Source: an uncultured Paracoccaceae bacterium
Lineage (GTDB): Bacteria > Pseudomonadota > Alphaproteobacteria > Rhodobacterales > Rhodobacteraceae
Assembly: GCA_947489445.1 (NCBI GenBank)
Contig: CANLDN010000014.1
Coordinates: 1-64,000, forward strand
Direction: 5' to 3'
Length of the DNA: 64,000 nucleotides
The notes beneath the pieces are model-generated. The model was given only the letters and a program-made list of their open reading frames with translations. It had not been told where the DNA came from and ran no database searches. Both the position numbers and the translations under genes were made by a program. Shown here piece by piece: positions 45,070 through 53,864 of the stretch (its first letter is position 1; each line of letters begins with the position of its first letter).

Positions 45070-45486
45070 ATGACAGATATTGAAACACAGCGCAGCGCGG
45101 ATTGGTTGGCGGGGGCCGGGCTGCGGCCGACACGGCAACGTATGACACTGGCCAGCTTGCTTGTGGGTGATGGGCAAGATCGTCACGTCACCGCAGAAAG
45201 CCTGTTTGACGCGGCCTCAAATGCTGATGAAAAGGTGTCTTTGGCAACTGTTTACAACACATTGCGCGCCTTCTGCGATGCTGGGTTGATGCGTGAAATC
45301 ACGGTCGATGGGTCCAAAAGCTATTTTGATACCAACATGACAGACCACCCGCATTTTTACTGGGAAGATACAGCGCGCCTGACAGATGCGCCAGCGGACC
45401 AGCTTCAAATCAGTCGGGTTCCGGATGCGCCGCAGGGGGCAGAAATTGCCTCTGTTGACGTTGTTATTCGTTTGCGCAGGACCTGA
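45070..45486 (+). CDS. irr: Iron response regulator, Fur family
   Basis: A 138-residue Fur-family protein: winged helix with GLRPTRQRMTLASLL and VSLATVYNTLRAF, then dimerisation part with TNMTDHPHFYWED. The short His-x-His motif and the position next to fabA are typical of the Irr branch of Rhodobacterales. Irr represses or activates iron and haem genes when haem is scarce. The usual multi-His HHH motif of rhizobial Irr is reduced here to HPH. Confidence 0.87.
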   Translation: MTDIETQRSADWLAGAGLRPTRQRMTLASLLVGDGQDRHVTAESLFDAASNADEKVSLATVYNTLRAFCDAGLMREITVDGSKSYFDTNMTDHPHFYWEDTARLTDAPADQLQISRVPDAPQGAEIASVDVVIRLRRT

Positions 45487-45597
45487 GATGGGCCGCGCCT
45501 TGTGATATAAAATGGCGAATGCAGGACACGCCCTTGCACCTAGGCTGAATTACGCCCAAGGTGCCCGTGTTCAAATTTTTGTCAAAAAAGGCCTGTT

Positions 45598-46317
45598 ATG
45601 GTCGACGATCACCGCAGAGATATGGTGCTGTCCTATCATCGTGTGCGCACGGCCCTCGGGCTACTTGGCATGGCCTTGCCGTTGGTGCTGTTGATTGGTG
45701 GTTTGCTGGATTATCGCCGGATAGAGCCCTCCATCAGTGATTTTTATCATACGACCTACCGCGACATTTTCGTTGGAACGCTTTGCGCCATTGGTGTTTT
45801 TCTGATTTCATATCGCGGCTATGGGCGCCGCGCAGGGGATATGATTGATGACGATTGGTTAGGGACCATTGCCGGTATCTCAGCGTTTGGAGTAGCGTTG
45901 TTTCCAAACGAAAGCCCAACCGCACAGATTGCGACGATGACGCAAAATATGGTGGGGATCGGGACAAGCCCATTGTTTCACTACGCCTCTGCCTTGGTGT
46001 TTTTCACCTGCCTTGCTGCATTTTGTCTGTTGAAATTTGCCCGCAGCGCCAAACCTGTTCGGCGCCGGATCTATGTTTTTTGTGGCTGGATCATCATTGC
46101 TTGCCTCGTGGGGATCGCTGTGGCTTCGGTGATCAAGATATGGGGTGGCGGGGCCGCACATCGCGCAGTGGTCAGTTATAATCTGGTGTTTTGGTTCGAG
46201 GCAGTGGGTATTTGGGCCTTTGGTCTGTCATGGCTGGTCAAGGGGAAGGCCGATATCGCGTTGGCGCGCATGACCAAGCGCCTGCCCGTTGATCATGATG
46301 ACATTGTACCATCCTGA
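45598..46317 (+). CDS. DUF998-like integral membrane protein
   Basis: A 239-residue membrane protein with about seven hydrophobic spans (e.g. ALGLLGMALPLVLLIGGLL near the start, IYVFCGWIIIACLVGIAVA). The segment IEPSISDFYHTTYRDIFVGTL is like DUF998/YwaF-type proteins. Function unknown. ATG 45598 follows a poor AAGGCC site. It is followed directly by a REP palindrome. Confidence 0.7.
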   Translation: MVDDHRRDMVLSYHRVRTALGLLGMALPLVLLIGGLLDYRRIEPSISDFYHTTYRDIFVGTLCAIGVFLISYRGYGRRAGDMIDDDWLGTIAGISAFGVALFPNESPTAQIATMTQNMVGIGTSPLFHYASALVFFTCLAAFCLLKFARSAKPVRRRIYVFCGWIIIACLVGIAVASVIKIWGGGAAHRAVVSYNLVFWFEAVGIWAFGLSWLVKGKADIALARMTKRLPVDHDDIVPS

Positions 46318-46322
46318 AAAGC

Positions 46323-46346
46323 AGGTGGATCAAGATCCACCTTACG
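46323..46346. repeat. REP-like palindrome, copy 2 (left flank of RAYT gene)
   Basis: AGGTGGATC-AA-GATCCACCT followed by TACG; the tail points rightwards towards the transposase-like gene. It faces copy 3 at 46854, so the gene is bracketed by inverted REPs, the arrangement seen with RAYT genes. Confidence 0.8.
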
Positions 46347-46397
46347 ATGATGCCGGCATTTACTGGACATTAACCTTGTCTGCGCAAGGTCGGCGGC

Positions 46398-46943
46398 ATG
46401 TCCAACTACACCCGACGACACGTACCCGGTGGTACGTATTTCTTTACAGCCCGCTTGCAGGATCAATCATCTGATCTGCTGGTTAGCCATATTGATCTGT
46501 TACGTCACGCCACCCGGCTTTGTATGAAACGCTGGCCTTTCGTGATCGAAGGGGCCGTGGTTTTGCCAAACAAGCTGCATATGATCTGGACATTGCCGCC
46601 TGATGATGCGGCTTATTCCAAACGTTGGCGTTTGATCAAATCAGCATTCTCACGGCATGCTCCTGCGCCAACCCATGTGCCCGCTGGACATTTAAGGCGG
46701 GGTGAAAAAGGCATCTGGCAGCGCCGCTTTTGGGAACATGTCATCCGTGATCAGGCTGACTTTGATCTGCATATGCATGTAATCGCATCGGCACCTGTAC
46801 ATGCCGGGCTGGTCAAGCGCCCGGGTGACTGGCCTTATTCATCGTTGCAGCAACGTAAGGTGGGTCTTGACCCACATCCCATCAAAACCACTGACCGGGT
46901 TCAATCAAACCCAAATCCAATAGTTGCTGCGACTGCCAGCTAA
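46398..46943 (+). CDS. REP-associated tyrosine transposase (RAYT) homologue, probably inactive
   Basis: A 181-residue protein of the IS200/IS605-like RAYT family (Y1/HUH superfamily): N-terminal YTRRHVPGGTYFFTARL, DLLRHATRLCMKRWPF, WRLIKSAFSR, GIWQRRFWEHVIRD and WPYSSLQQR. Two essential sites differ from the family: the HUH box, normally PN/DHxH, reads PNKLHM (Lys for the first His), and the catalytic-Tyr segment, normally DYIHxNPVKHG, reads HVIASAPVHAG, so Tyr and Asn are lost. It is flanked by two inverted REP copies. The last 20 or so codons read through the right REP and into the 3' end of the opposing gene (62-base overlap), so the original C-terminus may have been earlier. It looks domesticated or dead, not a working transposase. 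Confidence 0.8.
   Translation: MSNYTRRHVPGGTYFFTARLQDQSSDLLVSHIDLLRHATRLCMKRWPFVIEGAVVLPNKLHMIWTLPPDDAAYSKRWRLIKSAFSRHAPAPTHVPAGHLRRGEKGIWQRRFWEHVIRDQADFDLHMHVIASAPVHAGLVKRPGDWPYSSLQQRKVGLDPHPIKTTDRVQSNPNPIVAATAS
46854..46875. repeat. REP-like palindrome, copy 3 (right flank, inside RAYT 3' end)
   Basis: CGTAAG followed by GTGGGTC-TT-GACCCAC; the CGTAA tail points leftwards to the RAYT gene. It is translated as part of the RAYT C-terminus. Confidence 0.8.
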
Positions 46944-47721
46944 AAGGGGTTGAGTTCTGCCAACGAAAACTCTCGATCTGGTGACGGCTTCCCGGGTTTC
47001 GTTTCAGCGCCTTTGCTGTCCGGAATGAACAGACCGCGGCGGTTATGCTGTTGTGCCAAGGGCAGGCATAGGTATTGTATTCCGGTATGTTGAAACTGCG
47101 GTTAGGCATCATCTGCAGTCCAGGCACAGCCCGAAACAGTGATGCCCGGTCAATACGACGTCGGGCGGGCGGCACATATTCTTCAAACCGCCAGCGCAAC
47201 CCGCCATAGAAATCCATTTGACGCTCCAGCGTCTCGCCCTCGGTATCTTTCCGGGCCAGCGCATAATAGCCGGATTGATCCAGATAGGCGTCGTCGCGCG
47301 CGACCTCATCAGGCTGGTCACCGTATAAATCAATCACATAGGTCAATATCACGTCGCGCCGTTCTTCGACGTTGAAAGTGACCATTTCATCCACACTGCG
47401 GTGTTCGCAGAACGGATAAAACAGATATTCCGCGTTATAGCAGTAGTGAAACCAAAGCCCTGGTGCCGCCGCGATCAGCGCGTTGACGATCGCCGGCAAT
47501 GCAGTGTCTTGCAGTACATCATAATCTACGCTGACAACATCCGAAGGAACGTTCAGCCCGCTTGCGTGAAACGCGATGATCTGGGCAAACCCGATCTTGC
47601 GCAGATGTGCGATGGTGCTGTTGATCTCCACCTCATCTTCAATCAGCAAAAGCGCCACCGGCCCATTGGCCAGAATGGTTTGACGATCAGCGATCAGCGC
47701 GGAAAGATTGGGGTAATGCAT
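46882..47721 (-). CDS. Putative glycosyltransferase-like protein (GT2-related)
   Basis: A 279-residue cytoplasmic protein. Short conserved blocks such as FHYCYNAEYLFYPFCE, DVILTYVIDLYGD and YALARKDTEG are shared with Rhodobacterales proteins often annotated as glycosyltransferase family 2, and it ends WHNSITAAVCSFRTAKALK ... SQQLLDLGLIEPGQWF. I do not see a full GT2 DxD with certainty. ATG 47721 (MHYPNLS) is the start. It is divergent from miaB and its 3' end overlaps the RAYT frame. Confidence 0.6.
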   Translation of the reverse strand: MHYPNLSALIADRQTILANGPVALLLIEDEVEINSTIAHLRKIGFAQIIAFHASGLNVPSDVVSVDYDVLQDTALPAIVNALIAAAPGLWFHYCYNAEYLFYPFCEHRSVDEMVTFNVEERRDVILTYVIDLYGDQPDEVARDDAYLDQSGYYALARKDTEGETLERQMDFYGGLRWRFEEYVPPARRRIDRASLFRAVPGLQMMPNRSFNIPEYNTYACPWHNSITAAVCSFRTAKALKRNPGSRHQIESFRWQNSTPFSWQSQQLLDLGLIEPGQWF

Positions 47722-47834
47722 CGGGACCAAGTGACATGGGGGATCACGCCAAACTCTGCGAATTCGCGCCGCATTGCAAGCGCTAGGCCGACCCGTTAGA
47801 AGGCGCAGACCCACCCAATTTGCAAGAGTGTCCG

Positions 47835-49145
47835 ATGTCCGCGCCCAAGAAGCTGTTTATCAAGACCTATGGCTGTCAGATGAATGTCTATGACAGCGAA
47901 CGCATGGCCGAAGCGCTGGGCGGCAAGGGGTATGTGGAAACACAATCGCCCGATGACGCGGACATGATCCTGCTCAACACCTGTCACATCCGCGAAAAAG
48001 CGGCAGAGAAAGTTTATTCCGAACTGGGCCGCTACAAAGGGTTGAAAGCGGAAAATCCGGATTTGAAAATCGGAGTTGCTGGCTGCGTGGCCCAGGCCGA
48101 GGGTGAGGAGATCATGCGCCGCCAGCCCATGGTCGATCTTGTGGTCGGCCCGCAAAGCTACCATCGCTTACCCGCGATGGATGATGCGGTGCAGACGGGT
48201 GCCAAGGCGCTCGACACGGATTTTCCGGACGATGACAAATTCGCGACGCTCAAGACCCGTAGCAAAGCCAAGCGCGGCCCTACCGCGTTTCTGACCGTGC
48301 AGGAAGGCTGCGATAAGTTCTGTGCTTTCTGTGTAGTCCCTTACACACGCGGGGCAGAGGTATCGCGCCCGGCGGATCGGATCATCCGCGAGGCGCAGGA
48401 ACTGGTCGAAAGTGGCGTGCGGGAGATCACGCTGCTGGGGCAGAATGTCAACGCCTATCACGGACATGAACAGGGTTTGGCGGGGCTGATATGGCAGCTA
48501 GAAAAGGTTGACGGATTGGAACGTATCCGCTTCACCACCTCCCATCCCAACGATATGGATGATGCGCTGATTGAGGCGCATGGCACCTGCGACAAGCTGA
48601 TGCCATATCTGCATTTGCCGGTGCAATCCGGGTCGGATCGCATCCTGAAGGCGATGAACCGCAAACACACGGGCGAAAGCTATATTCGGCTGATCGAACG
48701 CATTCGTGCAGCACGGCCCGATATCCTTTTGTCGGGCGATTTTATCGTGGGTTTTCCTGGCGAGACTGAGGAAGATTTCGGAGATACGATGCAGCTGGTT
48801 CGCGACGTGCATTATGGGCAGGCCTATTCGTTCAAATACTCTACCCGGCCTGGCACGCCAGCTGCCGAAAAGCCGCAGCTGCCCGAGGATGTGATGAACG
48901 ACCGCTTGCAGCGTTTGCAGGCGCTGTTGCGTGAACAGCAACAGGCGACGCAGGCGTCCATGGTCGGTCGTGAGGTGAAGGTCTTGTTTGAAAAGGCGGG
49001 CCGTGAAGAGGGTCAGATGATTGGGAAGTCCGAGTATCTGCATGCGGTCTATGCCGATGCGCCGGTGGATGTGCTTGGGCAGGTTCGTCGGGTCAAGGTT
49101 GTGCAGGATAGCCCGAATTCGTTGAAGGGTGAGCTAATCGTCTAG
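47835..49145 (+). CDS. miaB: tRNA-2-methylthio-N6-isopentenyladenosine synthase
   Basis: A 436-residue radical-SAM methylthiotransferase. The N-terminal UPF0004 domain has three Cys (TYGCQMN, LLNTCHIRE, GVAGCVAQ) that bind the auxiliary cluster; the SAM cluster motif is CDKFCAFC (CxxxCxxC). A TRAM domain occupies the C-terminus (about 370-430). It adds the 2-methylthio group to i6A37 of tRNAs. ATG 47835 (MSAPKK) is the start. Confidence 0.95.
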   Translation: MSAPKKLFIKTYGCQMNVYDSERMAEALGGKGYVETQSPDDADMILLNTCHIREKAAEKVYSELGRYKGLKAENPDLKIGVAGCVAQAEGEEIMRRQPMVDLVVGPQSYHRLPAMDDAVQTGAKALDTDFPDDDKFATLKTRSKAKRGPTAFLTVQEGCDKFCAFCVVPYTRGAEVSRPADRIIREAQELVESGVREITLLGQNVNAYHGHEQGLAGLIWQLEKVDGLERIRFTTSHPNDMDDALIEAHGTCDKLMPYLHLPVQSGSDRILKAMNRKHTGESYIRLIERIRAARPDILLSGDFIVGFPGETEEDFGDTMQLVRDVHYGQAYSFKYSTRPGTPAAEKPQLPEDVMNDRLQRLQALLREQQQATQASMVGREVKVLFEKAGREEGQMIGKSEYLHAVYADAPVDVLGQVRRVKVVQDSPNSLKGELIV

Positions 49146-49228
49146 ATGATCACCGTGGATGCTGTCGTAGCCGTTGAACTTGACCATAGTTTCATGTGCT
49201 GTGCGGCATAATTCAGGCAGATAAGACT

Positions 49229-49738
49229 ATGAAACAAGCGCGACATGATGATCGTTTCAGCATCGGAAAGACTCATGCAGACTTTGTGCGTAAAACCACA
49301 ACTTGGTCCGCAGTACTGGCGGTTCCCACATTAGCTTATTTGGGCATCTCATTTTATCTTGTTGGAAAGTTCAGCCCGGCTGTACGTGTTTTCGGCCTCA
49401 ATGAGGGTTATGCAGAAACACTCTTGTTGGACCTGATTATTGTTGCCGCCCCACTGTGCGTTGTTCTGGCGGGTTATCTGATGCGCCTGAAACAACATCA
49501 GCGCAAAGAACGACAAGTATTTGTTGCGGCGTTTGATGCTGATGATCTTGTGCGGTCGAGATATAACAGAAACTTAGTTTACCGGGTGATTGAACGCGAC
49601 GACGATGGCGCGATACGCCAGATGCAAGTTGTTTGGACCCCGCAGGGACGGTGCCAAGCGGGCAAGGTTTACGAGGGTGTCGATGCCCTCGCTGTCATTC
49701 CGTTTGTCCAAGATGATTTCCTGTCGCCCGCAAACTAA
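49229..49738 (+). CDS. Unknown two-span membrane protein between miaB and phoH
   Basis: A 169-residue protein I do not recognise. It has two hydrophobic segments (VLAVPTLAYLGISFYLVG about 31-48 and LLLDLIIVAAPLCVVLAGYLM about 69-89), then a soluble C-terminal half with basic and acidic residues. Base composition is lower in GC than in the flanking genes, and it interrupts the miaB-phoH spacing, so it may be an insertion. ATG 49229 has no clear ribosome site. Confidence 0.6.
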   Translation: MKQARHDDRFSIGKTHADFVRKTTTWSAVLAVPTLAYLGISFYLVGKFSPAVRVFGLNEGYAETLLLDLIIVAAPLCVVLAGYLMRLKQHQRKERQVFVAAFDADDLVRSRYNRNLVYRVIERDDDGAIRQMQVVWTPQGRCQAGKVYEGVDALAVIPFVQDDFLSPAN

Positions 49739-49866
49739 ACGATTTTGGGACGCAACAGATTATTGCACAAGTATCGCCCCGTTTTTTGTCACAATCCATC
49801 CATCGACCTTGCGCCCGCAGCATTCCCTTGCCACCATGAACAAATAGAGACTCAAAGGAGAGCTGT

Positions 49867-50880
49867 TTGGCCACTGGTGCCCTCACCCCACCCGCTGAAG
49901 ACGTCACTGAAACCCTGTTGGAATTTCCTGACAACTTTTTGTTGATTGACCTGTGCGGCGAATATGACCGCAACCTTACCACCATCGAAGACAAGCTAAG
50001 CGTGCAGATCCTGCGGCGCGGCAATCAGCTTGCCGTGATTGGCGAGGATGACCCCCGCCAAGATGCGGTTGAGGTGCTGAAATCGCTTTATTCACGGCTC
50101 GAGGCTGGCCGTTCGCTCGAACCTGGCGATATTGACCGTGAATTGCGCATGGGCCCAGAGACCATACGTGGCCCGGCGGGGCCAAGCGAACAAACAGAAC
50201 TGTTCAAAGGTGACAATACCCGCGTCGAAATCAAGACACGCAAGAAGCTGATTGAACCACGCACGGATGCGCAGAAGGCCTATGTCAAATCGCTGTTTGA
50301 TAAGGAACTGGCCTTTGGCATTGGTCCGGCGGGCACGGGCAAGACCTATCTGGCTGTCGCTGTAGGTGTGAACATGCTGATCAGCGGCCATGTAGACAAG
50401 ATCATCCTGTCCCGTCCGGCCGTAGAGGCCGGTGAGAAGCTCGGTTATCTGCCCGGCGATATGAAGGACAAGGTCGATCCTTACATGCAGCCGCTTTATG
50501 ATGCGCTGAATGATTTTCTGCCGGGTAAACAGGCGGCCAAGATGATGGAGGAAAAGGTGATTGAGATTGCACCTTTGGCCTTTATGCGGGGTCGCACGCT
50601 GTCCAATGCCTTTGTTGTATTGGACGAAGCGCAGAACGCGACCACAATGCAGATGAAGATGTTCCTGACCCGCCTTGGTGAAGGGTCGCGGATGGTGATC
50701 ACTGGTGATCGGACGCAGATCGATCTGCCGCGCGGCGTGAATTCGGGGCTTTGGGATGCGGAGCGGTTGCTGAAAAACATTCCCAAAATCAGCTTTAACT
50801 ATTTCACCTCCAAGGATGTTGTGCGCCACCCGTTGGTGGCCGCGATTATTGAGGCTTATGAGGCGGACGATCCCAAGTGA
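49867..50880 (+). CDS. PhoH-family ATPase
   Basis: A 337-residue P-loop protein: Walker A GPAGTGKTYLAVAVG (about 153-167), Walker B VVLDEAQNATTMQMKMFLTRLG, and RPAVEAGEKLGYLPGD as in PhoH. Family members bind ATP and are linked to RNA metabolism; PhoH and YbeY are commonly encoded together. Start TTG 49867 is set by AAAGGAGA just upstream. Its stop TGA overlaps the GTG start of ybeY. Confidence 0.93.
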   Translation: MATGALTPPAEDVTETLLEFPDNFLLIDLCGEYDRNLTTIEDKLSVQILRRGNQLAVIGEDDPRQDAVEVLKSLYSRLEAGRSLEPGDIDRELRMGPETIRGPAGPSEQTELFKGDNTRVEIKTRKKLIEPRTDAQKAYVKSLFDKELAFGIGPAGTGKTYLAVAVGVNMLISGHVDKIILSRPAVEAGEKLGYLPGDMKDKVDPYMQPLYDALNDFLPGKQAAKMMEEKVIEIAPLAFMRGRTLSNAFVVLDEAQNATTMQMKMFLTRLGEGSRMVITGDRTQIDLPRGVNSGLWDAERLLKNIPKISFNYFTSKDVVRHPLVAAIIEAYEADDPK

Positions 50881-51365
50881 GCGTTGACTGCGTGGTTGAG
50901 GATGCGCGCTGGGGTGATATCGCTGCACTCGCCCAGACCGCGACCGATGCCGCGTTGGACCGCCTCGGGCTAGAGCCTTCGGTCTTTGAAATCAGCATTC
51001 TTGCCTGTGATGATACGCGGATTGCGGCCTTGAACGAGGGATTTCGGGGTAAACCCCAGTCTACGAATGTCCTGAGTTGGCCATCGGATGAACGGGCCGC
51101 GGCCATTGATGGCGAAATGCCGCTCGCCCCGCAGCCGGGGCCTGATAATGCGTTGGGCGATATTGCCATCGCATTCGAGACCTGCGCAAAGGAAGCCGAT
51201 GCGGCGGGTAAATCACTGCGAGATCATACCATTCATTTACTTGTGCATGGCACGCTCCATCTGTTGGGTTTCGATCACGAACGTGACCGTGATGCCACCC
51301 TGATGGAGGGGTTGGAGACAGAGATACTTGGCAAACTGGGTCTTCCTGACCCATATAGGGACTAA
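50877..51365 (+). CDS. ybeY: Endoribonuclease YbeY (rRNA maturation)
   Basis: A 162-residue metalloenzyme. Zinc-binding motif HGTLHLLGFDHERD (HxxxHxxxxxH, about residues 122-132) and NVLSWPSDERA precede. YbeY processes 16S rRNA 3' ends and quality-controls ribosomes. GTG 50877 overlaps the phoH stop (GTGA), so it is translationally coupled. Confidence 0.94.
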   Translation: MSVDCVVEDARWGDIAALAQTATDAALDRLGLEPSVFEISILACDDTRIAALNEGFRGKPQSTNVLSWPSDERAAAIDGEMPLAPQPGPDNALGDIAIAFETCAKEADAAGKSLRDHTIHLLVHGTLHLLGFDHERDRDATLMEGLETEILGKLGLPDPYRD

Positions 51366-51398
51366 TCGGGCGCATGCGCCCATATAGGTAAGGGAAAA

Positions 51399-52286
51399 AT
51401 GGGCGATACCGGCGACGGTCCATCTAGCGCTGCGCAAAGCGCGCAGCCGGATCAGACAGAAGAAAGAGCGGGCGTTTTAGCGCGGATTCGGAATGTGTTC
51501 CGGCCCAACATACCCCAACAAGAGCACGAAGATACAGCAACCGACGTGAGTGTGTCGACCGGGTCGATGCTTGGAATGCTTAACCTGCGCCGCATGCGTG
51601 TGGAAGATGTCGCCATTCCCAAAACCGATATCGTCGCGGTGCCTGCGAGTATTACCCGCGACGAATTGGTTGCGGTCTTTCGTGATAGCGGTTTGACCCG
51701 CCTGCCGGTCTATGATGGCACGCTGGACACTCCGATCGGGATTGCCAACCTCAAGGACTTCGCGCTGCGCCACGGTTTCAATGGCGACAGCCCGGATATG
51801 GATCTGCGCGCTATGGTGCGTCCTTTGATTTTTGTTCCACCATCCATGCCGCTGGGTGTTTTGCTCCAGAAAATGCAGGCGGAGCGGATACACATGGCGC
51901 TTGTGATCGATGAATATGGCGGCACCGACGGTCTGGTCACTATCGAAGATGTCATCGAACAGGTCGTGGGCGAGATTGAAGACGAGCATGACATTGAAGA
52001 AGCCAAAAGCTGGGTTTTGGAAAAGCCTGGCGTGTACATGGCTCAGGCGCGTACGGAGCTAGACGATTTCGAAGCTGAAATCGGCATGGCGTTAACCGAA
52101 CATGAAGAGATTGACGAAGAAGAAATCGACACGTTGGGCGGCCTCGTGACGATGCTGGCCGGTCATTTGCCAGTGCGAGGCGAGTTGGTTGTCCATCCCG
52201 GTGGCCCTGAATTCGAAGTTCTTGATGCGGACCCGCGTCGGATCAAACGCCTGCGGGTCCGGTTGGCTGGCACGCAGGATGGCTAG
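51399..52286 (+). CDS. corC: CBS-domain CorC/HlyC-type transporter regulator
   Basis: A 295-residue soluble protein: N-terminal disordered charged leader (about 1-65), paired CBS domains (RRMRVEDVAIPKTDIVAVP ... RLPVYDGTLDTPIGIANL and a second ending LVTIEDVIEQVVGEIEDEHD) and a C-terminal CorC_HlyC domain (GLVTMLAGHLPVRGELV). Such proteins affect Mg/Co efflux. The stop lies inside lnt; the two genes overlap by eight bases. Confidence 0.9.
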   Translation: MGDTGDGPSSAAQSAQPDQTEERAGVLARIRNVFRPNIPQQEHEDTATDVSVSTGSMLGMLNLRRMRVEDVAIPKTDIVAVPASITRDELVAVFRDSGLTRLPVYDGTLDTPIGIANLKDFALRHGFNGDSPDMDLRAMVRPLIFVPPSMPLGVLLQKMQAERIHMALVIDEYGGTDGLVTIEDVIEQVVGEIEDEHDIEEAKSWVLEKPGVYMAQARTELDDFEAEIGMALTEHEEIDEEEIDTLGGLVTMLAGHLPVRGELVVHPGGPEFEVLDADPRRIKRLRVRLAGTQDG

Positions 52287-53775
52287 GATATTGGCGCGGT
52301 TTGCGGCGCTGCGTGGCTGGGCACAGCTTGGGCTGGCGGCACTGTTGGGCGCTATTGCGGGACTGGGGCAGGCTCCGTTCGATCTATGGCCCGCCACCAT
52401 TGCAGTGGTTGCCATTGCGTTGATGGTCCATCAAACCAGTCAAACACCCCGGCAGGCCGCGTTCCATGCATGGGGCTTTGGCATAGGATACTTTGCATTT
52501 GCCCTGCATTGGATTGTTGAGCCGTTCTTGGTCGATATTGCCCGTCATGGCTGGATGGCCCCTTTTGCCTTGGCGCTGATGGCGGGCGGTGCAGCGCTGT
52601 TTTGGGCGCTGGCGGCCTATGTTGCGGCTCGAATCAAACCACAAAGCGCGGTCGTGTTCGGTATTGCTTTAGTTTGGACGGAGGCGACTCGGTCTCTGAT
52701 CTTGACAGGTTTTCCTTGGGCACTGCTGGGCCACATCTGGGTTCCCACACCTGTCGCGCAAATGGCCGCATTTGGTGGCCCCCATTTGTTGACTTTGATC
52801 ACTGTCGTCACGGGTTATGCGATTGCCACGCTGTTCACGCGGCGTTGGCTTGCGGGCTTGGGTGTTACATCCCTACTGGCAGTGGCCGCGTGGGTGCTAA
52901 ACCCGATGCCATTGCCGGACAATCCGAAAGCCGCTCCAGTCGTCCGTCTGGTCCAGCCCAACGCCCCGCAACACCAGAAATGGGACCCTGCCTATCGACA
53001 GGTGTTTCTGGACCGAATGATCACGATGACAGGGCGGGGCGCGGTTCCTGATCTTGTGGTCTGGCCCGAAACCGCAATTCCAACGCTGTTAAATTACATC
53101 GTATCCGATATGAGCCCGTTGGCCGATGCCGCACGTGGTGCGCCGCTTGTCTTTGGTATTCAGCGCCGGGATGAAGCGGGCCAGTATTTCAACAGTATGA
53201 TTGTCATGGAGCATGGCGGGGTGATCCGTAGCATTTATGACAAACAACACCTTGTGCCCTTTGGCGAATATATTCCGGGCAGCGCATGGCTTGGTCGGGC
53301 AGGCATGACCGGGTTGGCACGCAATTTAGGCAGCGGCTTTGCGGCTGGTCAGGCATCAGGGCCGATTGACCTGCCAGGCATTGGGTCTGCCATTCCGCTG
53401 ATCTGCTATGAGGGGATATTTGCCGAAGAAATCATGCGCGGTGACCGTCCGCGCCTGCTGCTGTTGATCACCAATGATGCCTGGTTCGGGCAAGCTGCGG
53501 GGCCTTATCAACATTTGGCACAGGCGCGGTTGCGCGCGATTGAACAAGGGCTGCCGATGGTGCGGGTCGCTAATACCGGGGTGAGCGCGATGATTGACGG
53601 CAAGGGGCGCGTGATCGATCAGATTCCGCTCGGTATTGATGGTTTTATTGATGTGTCGCTGCCGCCAGCGCTGCCAGAGACCCTTTACGCGCGCCGGGGC
53701 GAATGGCCGTTCTTTTTGTTACTCACTATCTTAACCTTTGGCGGCTTTACGGTACGTTCACGTAATAGCGATTGA
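52279..53775 (+). CDS. lnt: Apolipoprotein N-acyltransferase
   Basis: A 498-residue membrane enzyme with about seven N-terminal spans and a C-terminal nitrilase-like domain. The triad is Glu in WPETAIPTLL, Lys in DKQHLVPFGEY and Cys in LICYEGIFAEE. It N-acylates lipoproteins at the outer face of the inner membrane. ATG 52279 (MARILAR) is inside the corC end. Confidence 0.94.
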   Translation: MARILARFAALRGWAQLGLAALLGAIAGLGQAPFDLWPATIAVVAIALMVHQTSQTPRQAAFHAWGFGIGYFAFALHWIVEPFLVDIARHGWMAPFALALMAGGAALFWALAAYVAARIKPQSAVVFGIALVWTEATRSLILTGFPWALLGHIWVPTPVAQMAAFGGPHLLTLITVVTGYAIATLFTRRWLAGLGVTSLLAVAAWVLNPMPLPDNPKAAPVVRLVQPNAPQHQKWDPAYRQVFLDRMITMTGRGAVPDLVVWPETAIPTLLNYIVSDMSPLADAARGAPLVFGIQRRDEAGQYFNSMIVMEHGGVIRSIYDKQHLVPFGEYIPGSAWLGRAGMTGLARNLGSGFAAGQASGPIDLPGIGSAIPLICYEGIFAEEIMRGDRPRLLLLITNDAWFGQAAGPYQHLAQARLRAIEQGLPMVRVANTGVSAMIDGKGRVIDQIPLGIDGFIDVSLPPALPETLYARRGEWPFFLLLTILTFGGFTVRSRNSD

Positions 53776-53810
53776 CCTGCACATCACCAGCGCATAGACG
53801 GGTCATCGGT

Positions 53811-53858
53811 TCTGTCACAACGGCTTCCTGACGTGACAGAGATTTCTCATTGGAGCAC
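53811..53858 (+). ncRNA. SAM/SAH riboswitch controlling metK
   Basis: Stem P1 is CTGTCAC (53812-53818) with GTGACAG (53833-53839); the loop holds AACGGCTTCCTGAC, and downstream ATTGGAGCAC (53849-53858) contains the Shine-Dalgarno GGAG. This matches the known SAM/SAH riboswitch of Rhodobacterales, where the loop GCTTCC pairs with the GGAGC of the ribosome site in a pseudoknot when SAM or SAH is bound, lowering metK translation. The AUG is 7 bases past the element. Confidence 0.9.
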
Positions 53859-53864
53859 TTCCCC

